NCBI GenBank assembly: GCA_963761775.1
Contig: CAVXIF010000001.1
Location: forward strand, 248,001-312,000
Source: Parerythrobacter_A sp963761775
Lineage (GTDB): Bacteria > Pseudomonadota > Alphaproteobacteria > Sphingomonadales > Sphingomonadaceae
Length of the DNA: 64,000 nt
Direction of reading: 5' to 3'
Made by a program: the position numbers and the translations under genes. Each line of letters opens with the position of its first letter. Position 1 is the stretch's first letter. Of the stretch, positions 28,317-37,818 are shown in pieces. The notes below the pieces were generated by a model. It did no database searches, was not told the origin of the DNA, and saw only the letters and a list, made by a program, of their open reading frames with translations.

Positions 28317-29227
28317 CCGGCTGCGGGCCAGCCCGCATTTTCATCCGCCATCGCCAGCATCGAAGCGGCGTGGCGCGCCGCCACCACCCGCTGGTCCGAA
28401 CCGTATCCGCCACCCAACGCGCTGGCGATCGGTATCCCGCGCCGCCGCGCTTCGCGCACGACAAACCGGTCGCGGTTTTGCAGCCCGCCATCGCTCAGCG
28501 CCAGCCGGCCCAGCCGGTCATCGACATGCGGATCGACCCCTGCCTGATACAGCACCATGTCGGGCGCGAAACGGTCCATCGCCGGGATCAAGGCGTCCCG
28601 CAAGGCAACCATGTAGTCGTCATCCTCTGTCCCGTCCGGCAGCGCCACATCGAGGCTGGAGCGGGCCTTACGCACCGGGAAATTCTTTTCCGCATGCAGC
28701 GACAGGGTGAAGACATCCTCCCGCCCCGCCATCAGGCTGGCGGTGCCGTCCCCCTGGTGGACGTCGCAATCGACGATCAGCACGCGCGTCGCATCGCCTT
28801 GCGCCAACAGCCGGTTGGCGCACACGGCGAGGTCGTTGAACACGCAATAGCCCGCGCCGGTATCGTGCAACGCATGGTGGCTGCCAGCGGCGGTATTGGC
28901 GGCGTAGCCGTGCTGCCTCGCAAGCTGCGTTGCCAGCCACGTTCCACCATTGGTGTGGCGCACGCGGCTGGCGATATGCGCGGTGACGGGGAAGCCGATC
29001 CGCCGCTCCTTATCGCGTGGAACGTCGGCGGCGAACACCTGCGCCACGTAATCGGGGCAATGCACCGCCTCCAGCCAGCTGCGCGGCATCGGGTCCGGCG
29101 CATGTTCGGTCAGCGGCGCGCCACTGCGCCGCAGCTCGTCCATCACCAGCATATATTTGTCGAACTTGAACGTGCCGCGTTCGGGCGGCGGGGCCATGTA
29201 ATCGACATGGTGAACGGCGTGCAGCAT
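28307..29227 (-). CDS. Histone deacetylase-family (acetoin utilisation-like) hydrolase
   Basis: This 306-residue zinc hydrolase belongs to the arginase/deacetylase superfamily. The catalytic motifs are SHHALHDTGAGYCVFNDLAV (tandem His), VDCDVHQGDGTA (Asp and His zinc ligands) and YQAGVDPHVDDRLGRL (Asp ligand). GGGYG is near the end. Bacterial members act on acetylated polyamines or proteins; the substrate here is unknown. It is the last gene of the ispG operon, starting five bases after the thioredoxin-like gene. The start ATG 29227 gives the normal N-terminus HAVHHVDYM. Confidence 0.9.
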   Translation of the reverse strand: MLHAVHHVDYMAPPPERGTFKFDKYMLVMDELRRSGAPLTEHAPDPMPRSWLEAVHCPDYVAQVFAADVPRDKERRIGFPVTAHIASRVRHTNGGTWLATQLARQHGYAANTAAGSHHALHDTGAGYCVFNDLAVCANRLLAQGDATRVLIVDCDVHQGDGTASLMAGREDVFTLSLHAEKNFPVRKARSSLDVALPDGTEDDDYMVALRDALIPAMDRFAPDMVLYQAGVDPHVDDRLGRLALSDGGLQNRDRFVVREARRRGIPIASALGGGYGSDQRVVAARHAASMLAMADENAGWPAAGQK

Positions 29228-29232
29228 TGGCG

Positions 29233-29736
29233 TCAGCGGCTGGCGTGCGCCGCTGCGTAACCGGCAAGCGCGGCATGAATGGCATCGCCGCTGCGGCTGG
29301 CGGCATCGCGCCATGATTTCGCCGTTGCGGCGTTCAGGGCGACGGGGTTTTCGGGAGCAATAACCAGCACTGCCGGAGTGCCCTCGATATCCGTTACGCC
29401 ATAATCCGCCGCCAGATCGAGATTGCGTCCTTCGCCCGATTGCGGCGTGCCGCTATCGATATAAACCACACGGTATTGCGCTCGCAGCGACCGGAAGCGT
29501 TCGGTTTCGAGCCAGCCCGCCAATGCGCGGCTGTCATGGCACCAGTTCGCACCGAACACGGCCAACACAAGCTTGCCCGATTGCCGCGCTTCTTCCGTAG
29601 CGTTCGCCAGCGCAGAGGCTGCATCCTGTCCGCTATCGTATAGTGCGGCCTCGGGATGGGCGATCCGCTCGCCTGCCATCGTGGTACACCCCGCGAGCAA
29701 TGCCGCCGCGCCGAGCATTGCCAGCAAGCGCATCAT
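29233..29736 (-). CDS. Thioredoxin-fold lipoprotein
   Basis: This 167-residue protein has a signal and lipobox (AALLAGCTTMAG, Cys about residue 17), so it should be a membrane-anchored periplasmic protein. The fold is thioredoxin-like: LVLAVFGANWCHDSRAL followed by YGVTDIEGTPAVLVI with the cis-Pro. The redox motif has only one Cys (WCHDS), so it may not act as a dithiol oxidoreductase. Its start overlaps the stop of the upstream flavoprotein gene, indicating coupled translation. Confidence 0.8.
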   Translation of the reverse strand: MMRLLAMLGAAALLAGCTTMAGERIAHPEAALYDSGQDAASALANATEEARQSGKLVLAVFGANWCHDSRALAGWLETERFRSLRAQYRVVYIDSGTPQSGEGRNLDLAADYGVTDIEGTPAVLVIAPENPVALNAATAKSWRDAASRSGDAIHAALAGYAAAHASR

Positions 29737-31186
29737 GCCGCTGCCGTTTGTCGTGCGTTCTCGCGCGCCTGCTCTGCCAGCACCAGCTTTTGCAGGTTCG
29801 GCACCGCCGCCACTGTCTCGCCCCGGATGGACTTTGCCGCGGCCTGCATGTCGGGCGAGGCTTGCGCCAGTGCCTTGACCATGCGCGCACCGGGATCGAG
29901 CCGGTTGTCGGCCAGCCACCGCGTCACCGCCTTGTTGCCGCTCCACAACATGCGGTTGGTTGCATTGATAAGCAGGGCTTCGGGAAAATGCTCCACCGTG
30001 TCGGTAATCCGGCCCGGCGCACCCAGCGCGTTCTTTGCCGCATCCGTTTCGAACTGCCCTTCGATGAAGCCTGCCGCAGCCGCACTCAACGATACCAGCG
30101 GCACCTGCATCAGCTGTGGCACGATGGTATGTTCGCCCTGCCAGATCGGTTCGGTCACGCTGCGCGGTGCGGCAGTTGCGGTGCAATCGATATACAGTGC
30201 ATCTTCGGGCACGCTGGCGGTGCCGTCCACACCTGTCAGCATACCGGGGGAGACCGATTTCACGCGTCCGATGCGGATGACATCCTCGATAGTTGCCAGC
30301 AGGTCGACTTCGGCCTGCGAGATGGTCGGGAAGTGGAACTTGGTCGGCTCGCTGTTGCGGTCGATCCGCAGCATGTGGCCGTCCGCCTCCATCATGCGGA
30401 AAATCTCCGCACCCGACGATGCCGCCGCCGCCGCGCGCATCTGCGAGCGCGGGAAGTCGATGGCCTGTGCCATGTGATCGGCGCCGGTCTGGATCGAGGC
30501 ACGGTTGAAGAACCACGTATCGCGCGGGCGTACCCAGCTGATCTGCCGCGCCGCAACGCCCATCTGCAACAGCCAGACGCCGACGTCGCAGGCGGTCTTG
30601 CCGCCGCCCATAATGACGAAATGCCCCGGTATCGTTGCGTGGCCATAGGCCAGCGTGCCCAGCTCGCCCGGTGTCATCACGGATACGCCGTCGGCCTGCC
30701 ATTTGCGCTTGGTTATCGTCGGCACCTGCGCCGCGAATTTGCGCCCGTCGACCAGCTTGCGCGCGGATATCTCGCGCACGTGGCCCGACAGGACGGTGCG
30801 TATCCGGTGTGCGCCATCCGCACCGCTTTCGTAATCGGTCATCGGCAAATAGCAGACCCTGCCGCTTGGCAGAAACTTGTGCCGCATAGCATGGTCGTAA
30901 TAGGCCTGCACCTGCGCGCCGCTGGCCAGTTCGCCGAAACCGGCGTTGGGTCCGGCCTGGTCGATCACGCCATCATTGAGGGCAAGCTGGCTCAACCCGT
31001 AAGTGACGCTGGGCTGGTGAAGCGTTACGAAGGGTAGCTGGTATTCCAGTGACCGCCTGGTTTGGGGTGGCGATCGACGATGGTAATGTGCGTATCGGCA
31101 GGTCCGTGGTCGAGCAGGCTGTCGACGAAGGCCATGCCGATGGCACCCGCACCGATGACGAGATAGTCTGTCTCTACGTCGCTCAT
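29733..31186 (-). CDS. FAD/NAD(P)-binding oxidoreductase (apparent frameshift)
   Basis: The N-terminus MSDVETDYLVIGAGAMGMAF at 31186 is a Rossmann FAD-binding motif and runs to GGHWNTSYP. The rest, from FVTLHQPSVTYGL, is one base out of frame and continues to the stop at 29733. It includes a second dinucleotide motif GHFVIMGGGKTACDVG near the middle. One missing base near 31034 explains the break. Restored, it is about 484 residues. It resembles uncharacterised sphingomonad and actinobacterial flavoproteins with the GGHWN/YPFV/LHQPS signature; substrate unknown. It overlaps ispG and the thioredoxin-like gene at its two ends. Confidence 0.8.
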
Positions 31187-32310
31187 TCGGCCGCCACAGT
31201 TGCCAGCTCAGCTTCGGCTTCCAGCGCAGCGGCCTTTGCTTCCACCAGCTCCACGATGTGATCGAGCATGTCGGCGCTCTGCACGGTGTGGTCGGTTACG
31301 CCGCTCAGATAGACCATATGCTTGCCATTGCCGCCACCGGTCAGCCCGATATCGGTTTCGCGCGCTTCGCCGGGGCCGTTGACGACGCATCCAAGTACCG
31401 AGAGCGAAAGCGGCGTTTTGATATGCTGCAACCGGTCTTCCAGCGCTTCCACCGTGCGGATCACGTCGAAGCCCTGCCGCGCACAACTGGGGCAGCTGAC
31501 CACGCGCACGCCGCGCGTCCGCAGGCCGAGCGCCTTGAGCATCTCAAACCCGACGCGCACTTCCTCTTCGGGTTCGGCGCTGAGCGAAACGCGGATGGTG
31601 TCGCCGATGCCCGCCCATAGCAGGCTGCCCATGCCGATGCTGGATTTGACAGTGCCGCCGATCAGCCCGCCCGCCTCGGTAATGCCCAGATGCAGCGGAC
31701 AATCGACCGTTTCGGCAAGGCTTTGATAGGCCGCGACGGCCAGGAACACATCGCTGGCCTTCACCGCGACCTTGAATTCGTGGAAGTCGTGGTCTTGCAA
31801 CAGCTTGATATTGTCGAGCGCGCTTTCGACCAAAGCTTCGGGACATGGTTCGCCGTATTTTTCGAGCAGGTGCTTCTCCAGACTGCCCGCATTCACCCCG
31901 ATGCGGATGGCACAGCCGTTCGCCTTGGCCGCGCGCACCACTTCGGCAACCCGCGCGTTGCTGCCGATATTGCCGGGATTGATCCGCAGGCAGGCTGCGC
32001 CGGCATCGGCCGCCTCCAGCGCGCGTTTGTAATGGAAATGGATGTCGGCAACGATAGGGATGCGCGCCGCCTTGGTGATGCGCCCGAAGGCCGCGCTGGC
32101 CTCCACCGTGGGCACCGAGACGCGCACGATATCCGCGCCTGCATCCTCGCACCGGCGGATCTGGTCCAGCGTCGCCACCGCATCTTCCGTCGGCGTGTTG
32201 GTCATGGTCTGCACGGTGATCGGCGCATCGCCGCCAACGGGTGTTTCACCGACCATGATCTGGCGACACCTGCGCCGCTCGATCGTGCGCCACGGGCGGA
32301 TCATGTTCAT
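31183..32310 (-). CDS. ispG: 4-hydroxy-3-methylbut-2-enyl diphosphate synthase (flavodoxin)
   Basis: This enzyme of the MEP isoprenoid pathway converts MEcPP to HMBPP with a [4Fe-4S] cluster, about 375 residues long. Signatures are VQTMTNTPTEDAVATLDQI, VADIHFHYKRAL, RINPGNIG, and the cluster cysteines in VVSCPSCARQGFD and SVLGCVVNGPGEA. The C-terminus ends in an Ala/Glu-rich helix. The start is ATG 32310 (MNMIRPWRTIERR); the next ATG is two codons in. It heads an operon with an oxidoreductase, a thioredoxin-like lipoprotein and a deacetylase. Confidence 0.96.
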   Translation of the reverse strand: MNMIRPWRTIERRRCRQIMVGETPVGGDAPITVQTMTNTPTEDAVATLDQIRRCEDAGADIVRVSVPTVEASAAFGRITKAARIPIVADIHFHYKRALEAADAGAACLRINPGNIGSNARVAEVVRAAKANGCAIRIGVNAGSLEKHLLEKYGEPCPEALVESALDNIKLLQDHDFHEFKVAVKASDVFLAVAAYQSLAETVDCPLHLGITEAGGLIGGTVKSSIGMGSLLWAGIGDTIRVSLSAEPEEEVRVGFEMLKALGLRTRGVRVVSCPSCARQGFDVIRTVEALEDRLQHIKTPLSLSVLGCVVNGPGEARETDIGLTGGGNGKHMVYLSGVTDHTVQSADMLDHIVELVEAKAAALEAEAELATVAAE

Positions 32311-32541
32311 GCGGACGCTCCGTTCGTCGTGTGTGCAGAACACATGGACCGCTTGGACCACTGTCCTGAGGGCAAAAAGCGGAAGGCGACAAAACCGGGT
32401 TCGAAGCGGGGCAATCCGCCGGGTAATGCTGCGGGAGGATGTGATCTGGCCATAGCTTGCCTTAGCAGCCGCGTAGCAGGTAGGAAACGGCGAAGCGCGT
32501 CCGTGTGATACGCATTGCGGCAGGGCAGGGGAATTACGCCG

Positions 32542-33543
32542 ATGGAAATGCACGACGCCTCTGCTGAACAGGACGGCCCGCTGCTGTTCGCGCGGGTGCT
32601 GGACGGGCGCGGCGGGGGCCGGGCCATCGGCTGGGGAGAGGCGCGGACATGGACCGCCACGACAGACGGAGCGGTGCTGTGGGTGCATTTGTGCCGCGAT
32701 CACGATGGCTTGCGCGACTGGCTGATGGGCGCGTTGGGAATATCGGAACCCACGGCGGAGATGCTGACCAGCGATGCCGCACGTCCGCGCGGCTTTCGCG
32801 AAGGCAACGCGCTGGTCGCGAGCCTGCGCGGGATAAACTTCAATCCCGGCGCGGAACCGGAGGACATGGTGTCCATGCAGATGTGGTCCGATGGCACGCG
32901 TGTCGTCACCCTGCGCCGCCAGCCGCTGCAAACGCCGCGCGATACGCTGGCGGAAGTCGATGGCGGCTACGGACCGACCGATGCGGGGGCGCTGATGACC
33001 TCTCTGGTCGAGCATCTGATTGCGCGGATGAACCAGTCCATCGTCGATATGAACGATCATATCGACCGCTGCGATGCGGCAGATATGGACAGCGAAGCGG
33101 ATACGGTGCTGGCCACCATCACCAGCATCCGCCGCAATTGCCTGGCGCTGAAACGCCATATGGGGCCGCAACATGCCGCGCTGGAAATGATCGCGCGCGA
33201 TGCGCCCGCATGGTTCGAAGAGCACGACCGGCGCGAGATTGCGGAATCGATCGACCGCCTGCGCCGCTATCTCGATGATATCGATATCAGCAAGGAAAGC
33301 GCGGTGGTGCTGCTGGACGAGGTGCGCGGTCGCGCCGTCGCCAGTTCGGACCGGACGAATTATCTGCTGACGATCATCGCCGCCATTTTCCTGCCACTGG
33401 GCTTCCTGACCGGGCTGATGGGCATCAATGTCGGCGGGATGCCGGGCGTGGACGACGGCGATGGGTTCTGGATCGTGGTCGGTCTGTGCATGGCCATCCT
33501 GATCGCGCAGGTGATCTTTTTCTGGAAATGGAAGTGGCTGTAG
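32542..33543 (+). CDS. CorA-family divalent cation transporter, ZntB-like
   Basis: This 333-residue protein has an N-terminal cytosolic domain, a long helical stalk (IDRLRRYLDDIDISKESAVVLL) and two C-terminal transmembrane helices. The pore signature is GLMGINVGGMPG, with GIN in place of the CorA GMN, as in the ZntB branch that exports or transports zinc. The protein ends with a short basic tail (FFWKWKWL). It is divergent from ispG. The start at ATG 32542 follows an AGGGGAATT Shine-Dalgarno-like sequence. Confidence 0.85.
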   Translation: MEMHDASAEQDGPLLFARVLDGRGGGRAIGWGEARTWTATTDGAVLWVHLCRDHDGLRDWLMGALGISEPTAEMLTSDAARPRGFREGNALVASLRGINFNPGAEPEDMVSMQMWSDGTRVVTLRRQPLQTPRDTLAEVDGGYGPTDAGALMTSLVEHLIARMNQSIVDMNDHIDRCDAADMDSEADTVLATITSIRRNCLALKRHMGPQHAALEMIARDAPAWFEEHDRREIAESIDRLRRYLDDIDISKESAVVLLDEVRGRAVASSDRTNYLLTIIAAIFLPLGFLTGLMGINVGGMPGVDDGDGFWIVVGLCMAILIAQVIFFWKWKWL

Positions 33544-33570
33544 CGGTCGGGCCTTTTGTATTCGGCTGCC

Positions 33571-34230
33571 TTACCAGCGGATGAGGGGCGGCAGGGCATA
33601 GCGTCCGACGACCGCGCCGATCACGACCGGCGCGATGTGCCAGATGCCGATATGGACCACCCCGTCAAGCTGGCAGGACAAGCCGTAAGCAAGGCTGCCC
33701 AGTGCGGTCGCGGCAACGCCGGTTAGCATCCCGGCGAGGCGCGGCGTGACCGGTGCGGCACGGCGCAGCCAGACGACCAGTGCAGCCCCGACCACCAGCG
33801 ATGTCGCCAACGCGCTGACCATGCATTCCACACCATGCCCGTCGAACAATATGTGGTCGTGCCCGCTATCGCGACCGGCCAGCGCTACCAGCGCAGCCAG
33901 CGGCATTACGGCGACCATGCCCAGCGCCCATTTCGGACCGTCATGCCGGTTGCCGACACGCGGGGTGGCCATAGCCAGCACCGCCAGCGCCGATGCCGTA
34001 CCCAGGACCAGCAGCAGTCCGTTGCCGATGTAAAAATAGGGCGAGGCGGTCCCCGACATGGCGGCGGACCAGATGCCTGCGATCAGCGCCACACCGGTCA
34101 CCGCCAGCGCGAACGCAAGCAGGACCAGCACGATCCCGTCACGCATCGCGATGGTGCGCACAGGCGCAAGGTCGCCTGCCAGTTCCGCGATGAGCGGGGC
34201 GGGGCCGGGTTTCCGGTTCGGGTCGGACAT
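33571..34230 (-). CDS. nrsF: NrsF-type membrane anti-sigma factor (DUF1109)
   Basis: This 219-residue protein has six predicted membrane helices and a short N-terminal cytosolic part, matching DUF1109/NrsF, the inner-membrane inhibitor of SigF-type ECF factors. The core includes GMVAVMPLAALVALAG and YGLSCQLDGVVHIGIWH, whose Cys and His are candidates for stress sensing. It starts two bases after the sigma gene stops, the usual sigF-nrsF order. In Caulobacter such a pair responds to metals and oxidative stress; here that is inference. Confidence 0.88.
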   Translation of the reverse strand: MSDPNRKPGPAPLIAELAGDLAPVRTIAMRDGIVLVLLAFALAVTGVALIAGIWSAAMSGTASPYFYIGNGLLLVLGTASALAVLAMATPRVGNRHDGPKWALGMVAVMPLAALVALAGRDSGHDHILFDGHGVECMVSALATSLVVGAALVVWLRRAAPVTPRLAGMLTGVAATALGSLAYGLSCQLDGVVHIGIWHIAPVVIGAVVGRYALPPLIRW

Positions 34231-34232
34231 GG

Positions 34233-34763
34233 TCAGTCTGCTTTCTCGATAAGTGCGGACAGCTTCTTCAGCCCGCGATGGATGTTCACTTTCACCGCTG
34301 ATTCCGACTGCCCGCTGCGGCGGGCGGCCTCGGCGATGCTCAGCCCTTCGATCTTCACCATCTCGATGGCGTCGGACTGCTTGTCGGAAATCTGGCCGAA
34401 CATGGTTTCCAGGCTGAGGCGTGCCAGCACGGCTTCCTCCTCGCTGTCTTCGGCGGCGTCGTAATCTTCCAGCGCGTCTTCCTCGCGGCGGTAGACTTTG
34501 CGCAAATGGTCGATCCAGCGATAGCGCGCGATGGCGGCAAGCCACGGCAGGAACGGGCGGGCAGGGTCGAAGGTGGCGCGTTTGGTATGCACCGCCATCA
34601 ACACCTCCTGCACCAGATCGTCGAGCTGGGCGGGCGCGCAACGGCGGCGGAGATAGCGTTCCAGCCACAGCTGCGTTTCGGTCAGCAACACGGTGTAGGC
34701 CTGCTTGTCGCCTTGCTGCGATGCGCGCATCAAACGGCCGAGCGTGGCGTCGTCGGCAATCAT
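34233..34763 (-). CDS. sigF: ECF sigma factor, SigF-like
   Basis: This 176-residue sigma factor has region 2 (LDDLVQEVLMAVHTKRATFDPARP and FLPWLAAIARYRWIDHLRK) and region 4 (AIEMVKIEGLSIAEAARRSG then ESAVKVNIHRGLKKL), and no extra domains. An acidic linker (ALEDYDAAEDSEEEA) separates them. Pairing with a DUF1109 protein places it in the SigF-NrsF group. A promoter of the SigF type lies just upstream, suggesting autoregulation. Confidence 0.9.
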   Translation of the reverse strand: MIADDATLGRLMRASQQGDKQAYTVLLTETQLWLERYLRRRCAPAQLDDLVQEVLMAVHTKRATFDPARPFLPWLAAIARYRWIDHLRKVYRREEDALEDYDAAEDSEEEAVLARLSLETMFGQISDKQSDAIEMVKIEGLSIAEAARRSGQSESAVKVNIHRGLKKLSALIEKAD

Positions 34764-34796
34764 CGTGTCTTTCCCCCGGCTGCGTATGGAAGGCTA

Positions 34797-34822
34797 TTCG
34801 GGGCCAATGCGGGAAAGGTTAC
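34797..34822 (-). promoter_or_regulatory. Probable SigF-dependent autoregulatory promoter
   Basis: On the minus strand GTAACC (34822-34817), a 16-base spacer and CGAA (34800-34797) lie about 35 bases before the sigF start. The pair matches the GTAACC-N16-CGAA form that I recall for Caulobacter SigF promoters. Confidence 0.6.
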
Positions 34823-34833
34823 AGGCGTGTCGA

Positions 34834-35784
34834 TCAATCCGGAAACCGGATGCCCGTTGCTTGCTCTGACACCATCCACAACCGTTCGGCGGCCTCGGGA
34901 TCGAGCGCATAGGGGCGTACGCCGCGCATGGTGTCGGTTGCAGTCACTTCGGCAATGCCGCAATTCTCCGCATATTGCCCGCCACGCCCGGCCAGCTTGG
35001 GCGCGGTTGCGGCCCAGCAGGTGGTGGCCGCGCCCTGTTCGGGTGTCTTGAACGGTTCGGGTTCCTGCCCGGCGGCTTGCGCATTCCTGCGCAGCCGTTC
35101 CATCAGCGCGGCGGTGTCGGCATCGTCCATGTGACGGCCCAGATTGGTGGCTATACCGCCGGGATGTACGGCAAAGGCGTCGACACCGCGCGCGGCAAAG
35201 CGCTTGTGCAGCGCGACGGTAAACAACGCGTTGGCGGTCTTCGATTGGCCGTAGCTGGCCCATTTTTCGTAAGCGCGATGTTCGAAATGCGGGTCGTCGA
35301 AATCCATTGGCGCGATAAAATGCGCGCGGCTGGACAGGTTGACGATGCGCGGGGCGTCGGCGCCCAGAACAAGTGGCATCAGTGCGGCGGTCAGTGCGAA
35401 ATGGCCGAGATGGTTGACGCCGAACTGCTGTTCGAACCCGTTGGCAGTTGTGCCGAACGGCGTTGCCATGATCCCGGCATTATTGATGAGCAGTTCGATC
35501 CGCGCAAACCGCTCGCGCGCCTCGGCCCCGCACCGGGCAATCTGCGCCAGGTCGCCAAGGTCGCAGACAATCATTTCCGCGCCATTGCCGATTTCCGCCG
35601 CCGCCTTCTGCGCTTTCGCCGCATCACGACCGGCGATGACGACATGCGCGCCGCGTCCCGCGATCGCACGCGCCGTTTCCATGCCGAGACCGGAATAGCC
35701 GCCGGTTATGAACGCCGTGCGGCCCGTCAGGTCGATATCGGCGACCACATCGCTGGCGGTGCTGGTGAAGTCGAATTGGCTCAT
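34834..35784 (-). CDS. Short-chain dehydrogenase/reductase
   Basis: This 316-residue SDR has the cofactor motif TGGYSGLGMETARAIAGRG, NNAGIM, and the catalytic pair in YGQSKTANALF with Ser in NLSSRAHF. The layout (GVNHLGHFALT, VHPGGIATNLGRH) matches the retinol-dehydrogenase/WW-oxidoreductase-like group common in actinobacteria and sphingomonads. Substrate unknown. The gene starts within the stop of the upstream GNAT gene (four-base overlap). Confidence 0.88.
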   Translation of the reverse strand: MSQFDFTSTASDVVADIDLTGRTAFITGGYSGLGMETARAIAGRGAHVVIAGRDAAKAQKAAAEIGNGAEMIVCDLGDLAQIARCGAEARERFARIELLINNAGIMATPFGTTANGFEQQFGVNHLGHFALTAALMPLVLGADAPRIVNLSSRAHFIAPMDFDDPHFEHRAYEKWASYGQSKTANALFTVALHKRFAARGVDAFAVHPGGIATNLGRHMDDADTAALMERLRRNAQAAGQEPEPFKTPEQGAATTCWAATAPKLAGRGGQYAENCGIAEVTATDTMRGVRPYALDPEAAERLWMVSEQATGIRFPD

Positions 35785-36336
35785 GTCGTTCCTCCAAGGC
35801 GCAATTCGTAGAGAAATTCGTCGTCGCGCTGTTCGCCGACCATGAAGCCGATATCGGCGATTTTGAAAAAGCCGTAACGCTGGTAAAACCTCTGCGCGCC
35901 GGTGTTCCCGCTCCACACGCTTAGCTGCATTGCGTCGCAATCACGCGCGTTGGCTTCGGCCAGCGCCCATTCCATCAGCGCCGCGCCAATCCCTTCGCCG
36001 ATGCGGTCGGGCGCGGTGTAAAGCTGGCCCAGCGCGATGGGGTCGGTGGCGTCGGAATGTCCGGCGTACCAGCTGGGGTAGCGCAGCTTGCAGAACCCGA
36101 TCAGCGTGTCGGCATCGAAGGCCAGCCGATGCAGGCAGGCGTCGTCGGCGATTTCGTCCCGCACGGTCGCTTCGGAATAGACCTCTTCCAGAAACGCGGC
36201 GAGGTCTTGCGGGCGGTAGAGATGTTCGAACGCCGCGCAGAACGTGTCGCGTCCGAAAGGCGGCAAGCTGCGGTGCGTCCGCCAAGGAAGCGGGGCGCAG
36301 GATCATCGATCCCGCGCCCCGCGACGTGTCAGTCAT
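35781..36336 (-). CDS. GNAT-family acetyltransferase (apparent frameshift)
   Basis: The start MTDTSRGAGSMILRPASLAD at 36336 leads into ADAPQLAAF. The rest (GRDTFCAAFEHLYRPQDL, the acetyl-CoA loop RIGEGIGAALMEWAL, and GNTGAQRFYQRYGF) is out of frame by one base. An extra A in AAA at 36256-36258 (T on the coding strand) explains it, giving about 184 residues. The acceptor substrate is unknown. It overlaps the SDR gene by four bases, so the two may be co-expressed. Confidence 0.8.
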
Positions 36337-36347
36337 GTCCGAAAGCC

Positions 36348-37679
36348 TCAGGCGCCCGGCGGCAACGGTGCGTTGCCCCTAGGTGCGGCTTTTTTGCGGG
36401 CAGGTGCCTTGGGTGCAGATGCCGAGGTCGTTTCCTCTGCGGCTTTCGCCTTTGCTGCCGAGTCGATTTCCTCGAGCTTGCGGCCTGCCCATTCGCGCCC
36501 GCCAAGGCCGAAGGCCAAGGCTCCGGCGACGCCGCCGCCGATGACCAGCGAACCGAAGGCCAGCTGAACGATTTCTTCGCCCACTTCCATGAAGGTCAGC
36601 CCCATGAAGGTGAAGACGACGATGGTCGCCCACTTCACGATCGAACCGGCCAGCGAATTGCCGTTCTCACCCGCAATGAGGCGGGAAAGCAGGTTCGCAA
36701 TGAGGAACCCGACGCCGATGACCACAGCGCCGAACAGGACCTTTGCACCCAGTTCCAGAATGGCACCCACAAGCGCGGTCAGCTCCGGGAAACCGAGCAG
36801 GCGGGTTGCCGCGACGGCGGCAACCAGCATGATGGCAACCTGCGCCACGCGGCCCAGGATGGAGGAGGTGCTGGTGGTTTCACCGACCAGACCCGTCGCC
36901 GCCATCGACCGATCGACGCCGAAGCCGTTCAGCACGGTTTCCAGTGCTTGCTTGACGAATTTGCTAAGTACATAGCCAATACCCAGCAGCAGCGCGGCCC
37001 CGATCACGTTCGGAATGGCGTTCAGGATCATGCGCAGCATGTCGCTGGCCGGTTCCGAGATTGCACTAATTGCGAGAACGTCGAGCGCCGAAAGCGCTAC
37101 CGGAATGACGATAAGGACGTAGACAATCGTACCGATCACCTTGCTGAGATGCATTCCCTGGCCAGCCGTCGCCGCGGCGGGGGCAGCTGTTGCCGCAGGC
37201 GTCGTAGCGTCCGCGTAATCGACCGTTCCGGAAAGCTCCGCTTCCCCACGCATCAGCCATTTGTCGAAATCGACAGTCTGCAGTGCGGTGACGACGATAT
37301 CGCGCACGATGCCCGCAATCTTGATGCCGACGAACAGGATAAGGCCCGCCCCGACGATCCGTGGGATATAGGACACGACGTTTTCAAGGAGCGAGTTGAT
37401 CGGCCCGGCCACCACGTCGAGATCGAGGACGTTCAGCACCGCGATCAGGCCGAACAGCCAGATCAGCAGGCTGACGATCTTGCCCAGCGACGCGCCCAGG
37501 CTTTGCCCCGAACCCGTATTGCGTTGCAGGAAGCTGACATTGTCGACCAGTTTGGCGAACGCCCATTTGGCCGCCTTCGCCAGCGCCCAGGTGACGAGCA
37601 GGATGACGACCACCCACACCACCTTCTCGCCGATATTCATCGCCAGGTCCGGATCGAACCGGTAGTTTCCAACTTGCAT
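36348..37679 (-). CDS. Mechanosensitive ion channel-like membrane protein (CmpX-type)
   Basis: This 443-residue inner-membrane protein has a series of hydrophobic helices arranged as two or more repeats of a conserved unit (PRIVGAGLILFVGIKIAGIV, PNVIGAALLLGIGYVLSKFV). These match the conserved-TM-helix proteins related to small mechanosensitive channels, such as CmpX. Towards the C-terminus AFGLGGREWAGRKLEE is the typical family ending, followed by a basic, Ala/Pro-rich tail. No classic MscS beta domain is evident. Role in osmotic or envelope stress is inferred. Confidence 0.8.
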   Translation of the reverse strand: MQVGNYRFDPDLAMNIGEKVVWVVVILLVTWALAKAAKWAFAKLVDNVSFLQRNTGSGQSLGASLGKIVSLLIWLFGLIAVLNVLDLDVVAGPINSLLENVVSYIPRIVGAGLILFVGIKIAGIVRDIVVTALQTVDFDKWLMRGEAELSGTVDYADATTPAATAAPAAATAGQGMHLSKVIGTIVYVLIVIPVALSALDVLAISAISEPASDMLRMILNAIPNVIGAALLLGIGYVLSKFVKQALETVLNGFGVDRSMAATGLVGETTSTSSILGRVAQVAIMLVAAVAATRLLGFPELTALVGAILELGAKVLFGAVVIGVGFLIANLLSRLIAGENGNSLAGSIVKWATIVVFTFMGLTFMEVGEEIVQLAFGSLVIGGGVAGALAFGLGGREWAGRKLEEIDSAAKAKAAEETTSASAPKAPARKKAAPRGNAPLPPGA

Positions 37680-37818
37680 GTTTTCAAAGCTCCCCTGTTT
37701 GTTATCGTTTCCCTAACACACACGACCGCCGAACCAAAGGCTTTCGACGCAACATTTGCAAAAGCAGGGCGCTTGCGCGACTGTGACACGCCTTTTCTGT
37801 CGACTTGGGAAACCATGC

